This document shows, piece by piece, positions 11,253 through 23,490 of a stretch of 64,000 nt of DNA. This stretch comes from Osmia lignaria lignaria. Taxonomy: Eukaryota; Arthropoda; Insecta; Hymenoptera; Megachilidae. Under the pieces are notes generated by a model. The model did no database searches. It was not told where the DNA came from and saw only the letters and a program-made list of their open reading frames with translations. Within the stretch, counting starts at the first letter, position 1. Each line of letters begins with the position of its first letter. The stretch covers positions 4,650,001-4,714,000 of the forward strand of contig NW_027478167.1 of the NCBI RefSeq assembly GCF_051020975.1. Reading direction: 5' to 3'. Position numbers and translations under genes: made by a program.

Positions 11253-12540
11253 CATTTTGCCATAGCTCGCTTCGTTTCCGAGATATTTGCAGATATATCT
11301 CAAGGGAAGGGGCCTGACGGACATATTTCGAGATATTTCTTCTTCTTGTTGTTCTTCTTCTGCACAGCTAAGCTCGAAGCGGCATTTGCAGCTCGCAATA
11401 GTGCAGAGTTATCTCAAAGAAAGGGGCCACGGTGTTTCTGTATCTCTATTATGTTGGTGCGGCTTCGGAACTTTTAAATATCTTGATATATCTCGAGAAC
11501 TACGCATCTGATCAAAAAATATCATAGAACATAAAAAGTAGGAAACTTAATTCTCTACAAAAAAGGTCTCTTAACATTTTGCCATAGCTCGCTTCGTTTC
11601 CGAGATATTTGCAGATTTATCTCAAGGGAAGGGGCCTGACGGACATATTTCGAGATATTTCTTCTTCTTGTTGTTCTTCTTCTGCACAGCTAAACTGGAA
11701 GTGGCATTTCCAGCTCGCAATAGTGCAGAGTTATCTCAAAGAAAGGGGCTACGGTGTTTCTGTATCTCTATTATGTTGGTGCGGCTTCGGAACTTTTAAA
11801 TATCTTGATATATCTCGAGAACTACGCATCTGATCAAAAAATATCATAGAACATAAAAAGTAGGAAACTTAATTCTCTACAAATAAAGTTCCTTAACATT
11901 TTGCCATAGCTCGCTTCGTTTCCGAGATATCTGCAGATTTATCTCCAGGGAAGGGGCCTGACGGACATATTTCGAGATATTTCTTCTTCTTGTTGTTCTT
12001 CTTCTGCACAGCTAAACTGGAAGTGGCATTTCCAGCTCGCAATAGTGCAGAGTTATCTCAAAGAAAGGGGCCACGGTGTTTCTGAATCTCTATTATGTTG
12101 GTGCGGCTTCGGAACTTTTAAATATCTCGATATGTCTCGAAAACTACGCTTCTGATCAAAAAATATCATAGAACATAAATAGTAGGAAACATAATTCTCT
12201 ACAAAAAACGTCTCTTAACATTTTGCCATAGCTCGCTTCGTTTCCGAGATATTTGCAGATACAGCTCAAAGGAACGGGCCTGACGGACATATTTCGAGAT
12301 ATTTCTTCTTCTTGTTGTTCTTCTTTTGCACAGCTAAGCTGGAAGTGGCATTTGCAGCTCGCAATAGTGCAGAGTTATCTCAAAGAAAGGGGCCACGGTG
12401 TTTCTGAATCTCTATTATGTTGGTGCGGCTTCGGAACTTTTAAATATCTTGATATATCTCGAGAACTACGCATCTGATCAAAAAATATCATAGAACATAA
12501 AAAGTAGGAAACTTAATTCTCTACAAAAAAGGTCTCTTAA
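11253..12540 (+). repeat. Partial third copy of the nine-unit pattern
   Basis: Units start at 11253, 11575, 11897 and 12219. Unit 11575 has GGGGCTACGG like 8356; 11897 has AAATAAAGTTCC before it and ATATCTGCAG like 9000; 12219 has the CAGATACAGCTC head and CTTCTTTTGCAC like 9644. Relative to copy 2 the TATCTCACGGG unit and the GGGGTCTGAC unit are missing, so the block has lost two members. Unit 11253 has AGCTCGAAG in its head, a variant that then recurs in the seven-unit repeat. Confidence 0.85.
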
Positions 12541-14794
12541 CATTTTGCCATAGCTCGCTTCGTTTTCGAGATATTTGCAGATTTATCTCAAGGGAAGGGG
12601 CCTGACGGACATATTTCGAGATATTTCTTCTTCTTGTTGTTCTTCTTCTGCACAGCTAAGCTGGAAGTGGCATTTGCAGCTCGCAATAGTGCAGAGTTAT
12701 CTCAGAGAAAGGGGCCACGGTGTTTCTGTATCTCTATTATGTTGGTGCGGCTTCGGAACTTTTAAATATCTTGATATATCTCGAGAACTACGCATCTGAT
12801 CAAAAAATATCATAGAACATAAATTGTAGGAAACATAATTCTCTATAAAAAACGTCTCTTAACATTTTGCCATAGCTCGCTTCGTTTCCGAGATATTTGC
12901 AGATTCAGCTCAAAGGAACGGGCCTGACGGACATATTTCGAGATATTTCTTCTTCTTGTTGTTCTTCTTTTGCACAGCTAAACTGGAAGTGGCATTTGCA
13001 GCTCGCAATAGTGCAGAGTTATCTCAAAGAAAGGGGCCACGGTGTTTCTGAATCTCTATTATGTTGGTGCGGCTTCGGAACTTTTAAATATCTTGATATA
13101 TCTCGAGAACTACGCATCTGATCAAAAAATATCATAGAACATAAAAAGTAGGAAACTTAATTCTCTACAAAAAAGGTCTCTTAACATTTTGCCATAGCTC
13201 GCTTTGTTTCCGAGATATTTGCAGATTTATCTCAAGGGAAGGGGCCTGACGGACATATTTCGAGATATTTCTTCTTCTTGTTGTTCTTCTTCTGCACAGC
13301 TAAACTGGAAGTGGCATTTCCAGCTCGCAATAGTGCAGAGTTATCTCAAAGAAAGGGGCCACGGTGTTTCTGAATCTCTATTATGTTGGTGCGGCTTCGG
13401 AACTTTTAAATATCTCGATATATCTCGAAAACTACGCTTCTGATCAAAAAATATCATACAACATAAATTGTAGGAAACATAATTCTCTACAAAAAAGGTC
13501 TCTTAACATTTTGCCATAGCTCGCTTCGTTTCCGAGATATTTGCAGATATATCTCAAGGGAAGGGGCCTGACGGACATATTTCGAGATATTTCTTCTTCT
13601 TGTTGTTCTTCTTCTGCACAGCTAAACTGGAAGTGGCATTTCCAGCTCGCAATAGTGCAGAGTTATCTCAAAGAAAGGGGCCACGGTGTTTCTGAATCTC
13701 TATTATGTTGGTGCGGCTTCGGAACTTTTAAATATCTCGATATATCTCGAAAACTACGCTTCTGATCAAAAAATATCATAGAACATAAATTGTAGGAAAC
13801 ATAATTCTCTACAAAAAACGTCTCTAAACATTTTGCCATAGCTCGCTTCGTTTCCGAGATATTTGCAGATATATCTCAAGGGAAGGGGCCTGACGGACAT
13901 ATTTCGAGATATTTCTTCTTCTTGTTGTTCTTCTTCTGCACAGCTAAGCTCGAAGTGGCATTTGCAGCTCGCAATAGTGCAGAGTTATCTCAAAGAAAGG
14001 GGCCACGGTGTTTCTGTATCTCTATTATGTTGGTGCGGCTTCGGAACTTTTAAATATCTTGATATATCTCGAGAACTACGCATCTGATCAAAAAATATCG
14101 TAGAACATAAAAAGTAGGAAACTTAATTCTCTACAAAAAAGGTCTCTTAACATTTTGCCATAGCTCGCTTCGTTTCCGAGATATTTGCAGATATATCTCA
14201 AGGGAAGGGGCCTGACGGACATATTTCGAGATATTTCTTCTTCTTGTTGTTCTTCTTCTGCACAGCTAAGCTGGAAGTGGCATTTGCAGCTCGCAATAGT
14301 GCAGAGTTATCTCAAAGAAAGGGGCCACGGTGTTTCTGTATCTCTATTATGTTGGTGCGGCTTCGGAACTTTTAAATATCTTGATATATCTCGAGAACTA
14401 CGCATCTGATCAAAAAATATCATAGAACATAAAACGTAGGAAACGTAATTCTCTACAAAAAAGGGCTCTTAACATTTTGCCATAGCTCGCTTCGTTTCCG
14501 AGATATTTGCAGATATATCTCAAGGGAAGGGGCCTGACGGACATATTTCGAGATATTTCTTCTTCTTGTTGTTTATCTTCTGCACAGCTAAGCTGGAAGT
14601 GGCATTTGCAGCTCGCAATAGTGCAGAGTTATCTCAAAGAAAGGGGCCACGGTGTTTCTGTATCTCTATTATGTTGGTGCGGCTTCGGAACTTTTAAATA
14701 TCTTGATATATCTCGAGAACTACGCATCTGATCAAAAAATATCATAGAACATAAAACGTAGGAAACGTAATTCTCTACAAAAAAGGTCTCTTAA
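12541..14794 (+). repeat. Seven-unit higher-order repeat, copy 1 (2254 bp)
   Basis: Units start at 12541, 12863, 13185, 13507, 13829, 14151 and 14473. Markers in order: TATCTCAGAGAAAGG; CAGATTCAGCTCAAAGGAAC with CTTCTTTTGCAC; an N head with E-tail or K-tail partner units carrying CTGAATCTC; AGCTCGAAG with a CGTAGAAC tail; an L unit with AAAACGTAGG and the junction AAAAAAGGGCTC; and a unit with TTGTTTATCTTC. All recur 2254 bp later. Confidence 0.93.
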
Positions 14795-17048
14795 CATTTT
14801 GCCATAGCTCGCTTCGTTTCCGAGATATTTGCAGATTTATCTCAAGGGAAGGGGCCTGACGGACATATTTCGAGATATTTCTTCTTCTTGTTGTTCTTCT
14901 TCTGCACAGCTAAGCTGGAAGTGGCATTTGCAGCTCGCAATAGTGCAGAGTTATCTCAGAGAAAGGGGCCACGGTGTTTCTGTATCTCTATTATGTTGGT
15001 GCGGCTTCGGAACTTTTAAATATCTTGATATATCTCGAGAACTACGCATCTGATCAAAAAATATCATAGAACATAAATTGTAGGAAACATAATTCTCTAC
15101 AAAAAACGTCTCTTAACATTTTGCCATAGCTCGCTTCGTTTCCGAGATATTTGCAGATTCAGCTCAAAGGAACGGGCCTGACGGACATATTTCGAGATAT
15201 TTCTTCTTCTTGTTGTTCTTCTTTTGCACAGCTAAGCTGGAAGTGGCATTTGCAGCTCGCAATAGTGCAGAGTTATCTCAAAGAAAGGGGCCACGGTGTT
15301 TCTGAATCTCTATTATGTTGGTGCGGCTTCGGAACTTTTAAATATCTTGATATATCTCGAGAACTACGCATCTGATCAAAAAATATCATAGAACATAAAA
15401 AGTAGGAAACTTAATTCTCTACAAAAAAGGTCTCTTAACATTTTGCCATAGCTCGCTTCGTTTCCGAGATATTTGCAGATTTATCTCAAGGGAAGGGGCC
15501 TGACGGACATATTTCGAGATATTTCTTCTTCTTGTTGTTCTTCTTCTGCACAGCTAAACTGGAAGTGGCATTTCCAGCTCGCAATAGTGCAGAGTTATCT
15601 CAAAGAAAGGGGCCACGGTGTTTCTGAATCTCTATTATGTTGGTGCGGCTTCGGAACTTTTAAATATCTTGATATATCTCGAGAACTACGCATCTGATCA
15701 AAAAATATCATAGAACATAAAAAGTAGGAAACTTAATTCTCTACAAAAAAGGTCTCTTAATATTTTGCCATAGCTCGCTTCGTTTCCGAGATATTTGCAG
15801 ATTTATCTCAAGGGAAGGGGCCTGACGGACATATTTCGAGATATTTCTTCTTCTTGTTGTTCTTCTTCTGCACAGCTAAACTGGAAGTGGCATTTCCAGC
15901 TCGCAATAGTGCAGAGTTATCTCAAAGAAAGGGGCCACGGTGTTTCTGAATCTCTATTATGTTGGTGCGGCTTCGGAACTTTTAAATATCTCGATATATC
16001 TCGAAAACTACGCTTCTGATCAAAAAATATCATAGAACATAAATTGTAGGAAACATAATTCTCTACAAAAAAGGTCTCTAAACATTTTGCCATAGCTCGC
16101 TTCGTTTCCGAGATATTTGCAGATATATCTCAAGGGAAGGGGCCTGACGGACATATTTCGAGATATTTCTTCTTCTTGTTGTTCTTCTTCTGCACAGCTA
16201 AGCTCGAAGTGGCATTTGCAGCTCGCAATAGTGCAGAGTTATCTCAAAGAAAGGGGCCACGGTGTTTCTGCATCTCTATTATGTTGGTGCGGCTTCGGAA
16301 CTTTTAAATATCTTGATATATCTCGAGAACTACGCATCTGATCAAAAAATATCGTAGAACATAAAAAGTAGGAACCTTAATTCTCTACAAAAAAGGTCTC
16401 TTAACATTTTGCCATAGCTCGCTTCGTTTCCGAGATATTTGCAGATATATCTCAAGGGAAGGGGCCTGACGGACATATTTCGAGATATTTCTTCTTCTTG
16501 TTGTTCTTCTTCTGCACAGCTAAGCTGGAAGTGGCATTTGCAGCTCGCAATAGTGCAGAGTTATCTCAAAGAAAGGGGCCACGGTGTTTCTGTATCTCTA
16601 TTATGTTGGTGCGGCTTCGGAACTTTTAAATATCTTGATATATCTCGAGAACTACGCATCTGATCAAAAAATATCATAGAACATAAAACGTAGGAAACGT
16701 AATTCTCTACAAAAAAGGGCTCTTAACATTTTGCCATAGCTCGCTTCGTTTCCGAGATATTTGCAGATATATCTCAAGGGAAGGGGCCTGACGGACATAT
16801 TTCGAGATATTTCTTCTTCTTGTTGTTTATCTTCTGCACAGCTAAGCTGGAAGTGGCATTTGCAGCTCGCAATAGTGCAGAGTTATCTCAAAGAAAGGGG
16901 CCACGGTGTTTCTGTATCTCTATTATGTTGGTGCGGCTTCGGAACTTTTAAATATCTTGATATATCTCGAGAACTACGCATCTGATCAAAAAATATCATA
17001 GAACATAAAACGTAGGAAACGTAATTCTCTACAAAAAAGGTCTCTTAA
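14795..17048 (+). repeat. Seven-unit higher-order repeat, copy 2 (2254 bp)
   Basis: Units start at 14795, 15117, 15439, 15761, 16083, 16405 and 16727. The ordered markers of copy 1 recur at +2254: TATCTCAGAGAAAGG, the CAGATTCAGCTC head, AGCTCGAAG with CGTAGAAC, the GGGCTC junction and TTGTTTATCTTC. Units 3 and 4 are not identical to copy 1: unit 15439 has an E tail where 13185 has a K tail. A third start of the pattern follows at 17049. Confidence 0.93.
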
Positions 17049-20000
17049 CATTTTGCCATAGCTCGCTTCGTTTCCGAGATATTTGCAGATTTATCTCAAG
17101 GGAAGGGGCCTGACGGACATATTTCGAGATATTTCTTCTTCTTGTTGTTCTTCTTCTGCACAGCTAAGCTGGAAGTGGCATTTGCAGCTCGCAATAGTGC
17201 AGAGTTATCTCAGAGAAAGGGGCCACGGTGTTTCTGTATCTCTATTATGTTGGTGCGGCTTCGGAACTTTTAAATATCTTGATATATCTCGAGAACTACG
17301 CATCTGATCAAAAAATATCATAGAACATAAATTGTAGGAAACATAATTCTCTACAAAAAACGTCTCTTAACATTTTGCCATAGCTCGCTTCGTTTCCGAG
17401 ATATTTGCAGATTCAGCTCAAAGGAACGGGCCTGACGGACATATTTCGAGATATTTCTTCTTCTTGTTGTTCTTCTTTTGCACAGCTAAGCTGGAAGTGG
17501 CATTTGCAGCTCGCAATAGTGCAGAGTTATCTCAAAGAAAGGGGCCACGGTGTTTCTGAATCTCTATTATGTTGGTGCGGCTTCGGAACTTTGAAATATC
17601 TTGATATATCTCGAGAACTACGCATCTGATCAAAAAATATCGTAGAACATAAAAAGTAGGAAACTTAATTCTCTACAAAAAAGGTCTCTTAACATTTTGC
17701 CATAGCTCGCTTCGTTTCCGAGATATTTGCAGATATATCTCAAGGGAAGGGGCCTGACGGACATATTTCGAGATATTTCTTCTTCTTGTTGTTCTTCTTC
17801 TGCACAGCTAAGCTAGAAGTGGCATTTGCAGCTCGCAATAGTGCAGAGTTATCTCAAAGAAAGGGGCCACGGTGTTTCTGTATCTCTATTATGTTGGTGC
17901 GGCTTCGGAACTTTTAAATATCTTGATATATCTCGAGAACTACGCAGCTGATCAAAAAATATCATAGAACGTAAAAAGTAGGAAACTTAATTCTCTACAA
18001 AAAAGGTCTCTTAACATTTTGCCATACTTCGCTTCGTTTCCGAGATATTTGCAGATATATCTCAAGGGAAGGGGCCTGACGGACATATTTCGAGATATTT
18101 CTTCTTCTTGTTGTTCTTCTTCTGCACAGCTAAGCTGGAAGTGGCATTTGCAGCTCGCAATAGTGCAGAGTTATCTCAAAGAAAGGGGCCACGGTGTTTC
18201 TGTATCTCTATTATGTTGGTGCGGCTTCGGAACTTTTAAATATCATGATATATCTCGAGAACTACGCATCTGATCAAAAAATATCATAGAACATAAAACG
18301 TAGGAAACGTAATTCTCTACAAAAAAGGGCTCTTAACATTTTGCCATAGCTCGCTTCGTTTCCGAGATATTTGCAGATATATCTCAAGGGAAGGGGCCTG
18401 ACGGACATATTTCGAGATATTTCTTCTTCTTGTTGTTCATCTTCTGCACAGCTAAGCTGGAAGTGGCATTTGCAGCTCGCAATAGTGCAGAGTTATCTCA
18501 AAGAAAGGGGCCACGGTGTTTCTGTATCTCTATTATGTTGGTGCGGCTTCGGAACTTTTAAATATCTTGATATATCTCGAGAACTACGCATCTGATCAAA
18601 AAATATCATAGAACATAAAACGTAGGAAACGAAATTCTCTACAAAAAAGGTCTCTTAACATTTTGCCATAGCTCGCTTCGTTTCCGAGATATTTGCAGAT
18701 TTATCTCAAGGGAAGGGGCCTGACGGACATATTTCGAGATATTTCTTCTTCTTGTTGTTCTTCTTCTGCACAGCTAAGCTGGAAGTGGCCTTTGCAGCTC
18801 GCAATAGTGCAGAGTTATCTCAGAGAAAGGGGCCACGGTGTTTCTGTATCTCTATTATGTTGGTGCGGCTTCGGAACTTTTAAATATCTTGATATATCTC
18901 GAGAACTACGCATCTGATCAAAAAATATCATAGAACATAAATTGTAGGAAACATAATTCTCTACAAAAAACGTCTCTTAACATTTTGCCATAGCTCGCTT
19001 CGTTTCCGAGATATTTGCAGATTCAGCTCAAAGGAACGGGCCTGACGGACATATTTCGAGATATTTCTTCTTCTTGTTGTTCTTCTTTTGCACAGCTAAG
19101 CTGGAAGTGGCATTTGCAGCTCGCAATAGTGCAGAGTTATCTCAAAGAAAGGGGCCACGGTGTTTCTGAATCTCTATTATGTTGGTGCGGCTTCGGAACT
19201 TTGAAATATCTTGATATATCTCGAGAACTACGCATCTGATCAAAAAATATCATAGAACATAAAAAGTAGGAAACTTAATTCTCTACAAAAAAGGTCTCAT
19301 AACATTTTGCCATAGCTCGCTTCGTTTCCGAGATATTTGCAGATTTATCTCAAGGGAAGGGGCCTGACGGACATATTTCGAGATATTTCTTCTTCTTGTT
19401 GTTCTTCTTCTGCACAGCTAAACTGGAAGTGTCATTTCCAGCTCGCAATAGTGCAGAGTTATCTCAAAGAAAGGGGCCACGGTGTTTCTGAATCTCTATT
19501 ATGTTGGTGCGGCTTCGGAACTTTTAAATATCTTGATATATCTCGAGAACTACGCATCTGATCAAAAAATATCATAGAACATAAAAAGTAGGAAACTTAA
19601 TTCTCTACAAAAAAGGTCTCTTAATATTTTGCCATAGCTCGCTTCGTTTCCGAGATATTTGCAGATTTATCTCAAGGGAAGGGGCCTGACGGACATATTT
19701 CGAGATATTTCTTCTTCTTGTTGTTCTTCTTCTGCACAGCTAAACTGGAAGTGGCATTTCCAGCTCGCAATAGTGCAGAGTTATCTCAAAGAAAGGGGCC
19801 ACGGTGTTTCTGAATCTCTATTATGTTGGTGCGGCTTCGGAACTTTTAAATATCTCGATATATCTCGAAAACTACGCTTCTGATCAAAAAATATCATACA
19901 ACATAAATTGTAGGAAACATAATTCTCTACAAAAAAGGTCTCTTAACATTTTGCCATAGCTCGCTTCGTTTCCGAGATATTTGCAGATATATCTCAAGGG

Positions 20001-21556
20001 AAGGGGCCTGACGGACATATTTCGAGATATTTCTTCTTCTTGTTGTTCTTCTTCTGCACAGCTAAACTGGAAGTGGCATTTCCAGCTCGCAATAGTGCAG
20101 AGTTATCTCAAAGAAAGGGGCCACGGTGTTTCTGAATCTCTATTATGTTGGTGCGGCTTCGGAACTTTTAAATATCTCGATATATCTCGAAAACTACGCT
20201 TCTGATCAAAAAATATCATAGAACATAAATTGTAGGAAACATAATTCTCTACAAAAAAGGTCTCTAAACATTTTGCCATAGCTCGCTTCGTTTCCGAGAT
20301 ATTTGCAGATATATCTCAAGGGAAGGGGCCTGACGGACATATTTCGAGATATTTCTTCTTCTTGTTGTTCTTCTTCTGCACAGCTAAGCTCGAAGTGGCA
20401 TTTGCAGCTCGCAATAGTGCAGAGTTATCTCAAAGAAAGGGGCCACGGTGTTTCTGTATCTCTATTATGTTGGTGCGGCTTCGGAACTTTTAAATATCTT
20501 GATATATCTCGAGAACTACGCATCTGATCAAAAAATATCGTAGAACATAAAAAGTAGGAAACTTAATTCTCTACAAAAAAGGTCTCTTAACATTTTGCCA
20601 TAGCTCGCTTCGTTTCCGAGATATTTGCAGATATATCTCAAGGGAAGGGGCCTGACGGACATATTTCGAGATATTTCTTCTTCTTGTTGTTCTTCTTCTG
20701 CACAGCTAAGCTAGAAGTGGCATTTGCAGCTCGCAATAGTGCAGAGTTATCTCAAAGAAAGGGGCCACGGTGTTTCTGTATCTCTATTATGTTGGTGCGG
20801 CTTCGGAACTTTTAAATATCTTGATATATCTCGAGAACTACGCAGCTGATCAAAAAATATCATAGAACGTAAAAAGTAGGAAACTTAATTCTCTACAAAA
20901 AAGGTCTCTTAACATTTTGCCATAGTTCGCTTCGTTTCCGAGATATTTGCAGATATATCTCAAGGGAAGGGGCCTGACGGACATATTTCGAGATATTTCT
21001 TCTTCTTGTTGTTCTTCTTCTGCACAGCTAAGCTGGAAGTGGCATTTGCAGCTCGCAATAGTGCAGAGTTATCTCAAAGAAAGGGGCCACGGTGTTTCTG
21101 TATCTCTATTATGTTGGTGCGGCTTCGGAACTTTTAAATATCATGATATATCTCGAGAACTACGCATCTGATCAAAAAATATCATAGAACATAAAACGTA
21201 GGAAACGTAATTCTCTACAAAAAAGGGCTCTTAACATTTTGCCATAGCTCGCTTCGTTTCCGAGATATTTGCAGATATATCTCAAGGGAAGGGGCCTGAC
21301 GGACATATTTCGAGATATTTCTTCTTCTTGTTGTTCATCTTCTGCACAGCTAAGCTGGAAGTGGCATTTGCAGCTCGCAATAGTGCAGAGTTATCTCAAA
21401 GAAAGGGGCCACGGTGTTTCTGTATCTCTAGTATGTTGGTGCGGCTTCGGAACTTTTAAATATCTTGATATATCTCGAGAACTACGCATCTGATCAAAAA
21501 ATATCATAGAACATAAAACGTAGGAAACGAAATTCTCTACAAAAAAGGTCTCTTAA
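17049..21556 (+). repeat. Fourteen units with 5- and 9-unit offsets
   Basis: Units start every 322 bp from 17049 to 21235. TATCTCAGAGAAAGG recurs at units 17049 and 18659 (5 units apart), each followed by a CAGATTCAGCTC unit with TTTGAAATATC. Units 17693, 18015 and 18337 (markers AGCTAGAAG with CGCAGCTGATC; TATCATGATA; TTGTTCATCTTC) recur as 20591, 20913 and 21235, exactly 2898 bp on. This looks like a seven-unit repeat in which members 3-5 were replaced by a three-unit insert and the product then duplicated. Confidence 0.88.
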
Positions 21557-23490
21557 CATTTTGCCATAGCTCGCTTCGTTTCCGAGATATTTGCAGATTT
21601 ATCTCAAGGGAAGGGGCCTGACGGACATATTTCGAGATATTTCTTCTTCTTGTTGTTCATCTTCTGCACAGCTAAGCTGGAAGTGGCATTTGCAGCTCGC
21701 AATAGTGCAGAGTTATCTCAAAGAAAGGGGCCACGGTGTTTCTGTATCTCTATTATGTTGGTGCGGCTTCCGAACTTTTAAATATCTTGATATATCTCGA
21801 GAACTACGCATCTGATCAAAAAATATCATAGAACATAAATTGTAGGAAACATAATTCTCTACAAAAAAGGTCTCTTAACATTTTGCCATAGCTCGCTTCG
21901 TTTCCGAGATATTTGCAGATTTATCTCAAGGGAAGGGGTCTGACGGACATATTTCGAGATATTTCTTCTTCTTGTTGTTCTTCTTCTGCACAGCTAAGCT
22001 GGAAGTGGCATTTCCAGCTCGCAATAGTGCAATAGTTATCTCAAAGAAAGGGGCCACGGTGTTTCTGAATCTCTATTATGTTGGTGCGGCTTCGGAACTT
22101 TTAAATATCTCGATATATCTCGAAAACTACGCTTCTGATCAAAAAATTTCATAGAACATAAATTGTAGGAAACATAATTCTCTACAAAAAACGTCTCTTA
22201 ACATTTTGCCATAGCTCGCTTCGTTTCCGAGATATTTGCAGATATATCTCAAGGGAAGGGGCCTGACGGACATATTTCGAGATATTTCTTCTTCTTGTTG
22301 TTCTTCTTCTGCACAGCTAAGCTGGAAGTGGCATTTGCAGCTCGCAATAGTGCAGAGTTATCTCAAAGAAAGGGGCCACGGTGTTTCTGTATCTCTATTA
22401 TGTTGGTGCGGCTTCGGAACTTTTAAATATCTTGATATATCTCGAGAACTACGCATCTGATCAAAAAATATCATAGAACATAAAAAGTAGGAAACTTAAT
22501 TCTCTACAAAAAAGGTCTCTCAACATTTTGCCATAGCTCGCTTCCTTTCCGAGATATATGCAGATTTATCTCAAGGGAAGGGGCCTGACGGACATATTTC
22601 GAGATATTTCTTCTTCTTGTTGTTCTTCTTCTGCACAGCTAAGCTGGAAGTGGCATTTGCAGCTCGCAATAGTGCAGAGTTATCTCAAAGAAAGGGGCCA
22701 CGGTGTTTCTGTATCTCTATTATGTTGGTGCGGCTTCCGAACTTTTAAATATCTTGATATATCTCGAGAACTACGCATCTGATCAAAAAATATCATAGAA
22801 CATAAATTGTAGGAAACATAATTCTCTACAAAAAAGGTCTCTTAACATTTTGCCATAGCTCGCTTCGTTTCCGAGATATTTGCAGATTTATCTCAAGGGA
22901 AGGGGTCTGACGGACATATTTCGAGATATTTCTTCTTCTTGTTGTTCTTCTTCTGCACAGCTAAGCTGGAAGTGGCATTTCCAGCTCGCAATAGTGCAAT
23001 AGTTATCTCAAAGAAAGGGGCCACGGTGTTTCTGAATCTCTATTATGTTGGTGCGGCTTCGGAACTTTTAAATATCTCGATATATCTCGAAAACTACGCT
23101 TCTGATCAAAAAATTTCATAGAACATAAATTGTAGGAAACATAATTCTCTACAAAAAACGTCTCTTAACATTTTGCCATAGCTCGCTTCGTTTCCGAGAT
23201 ATTTGCAGATATATCTCAAGGGAAGGGGCCTGACGGACATATTTCGAGATATTTCTTCTTCTTGTTGTTCTTCTTCTGCACAGCTAAGCTGGAAGTGGCA
23301 TTTGCAGCTCGCAATAGTGCAGAGTTATCTCAAAGAAAGGGGCCACGGTGTTTCTGTATCTCTATTATGTTGGTGCGGCTTCGGAACTTTTAAATATCTT
23401 GATATATCTCGAGAACTACGCATCTGATCAAAAAATATCATAGAACATAAAAAGTAGGAAACTTAATTCTCTACAAAAAAGGTCTCTCAA
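21557..23490 (+). repeat. Two three-unit repeats of 967 bp
   Basis: Units start at 21557, 21879 (323 bp), 22202, 22524, 22846 (323 bp) and 23169. Each triplet has a unit with GGCTTCCGAAC, a 323-bp unit with the insertion GTGCAATAGTTATC and tail AAATTTCATAG, and an L unit with E tail preceded by ACGTCTC. The first members differ (TTGTTCATCTTC at 21557; CTTCCTTTCC and ATATATGCAG at 22524); the second and third members match at all diagnostic sites. Confidence 0.92.
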
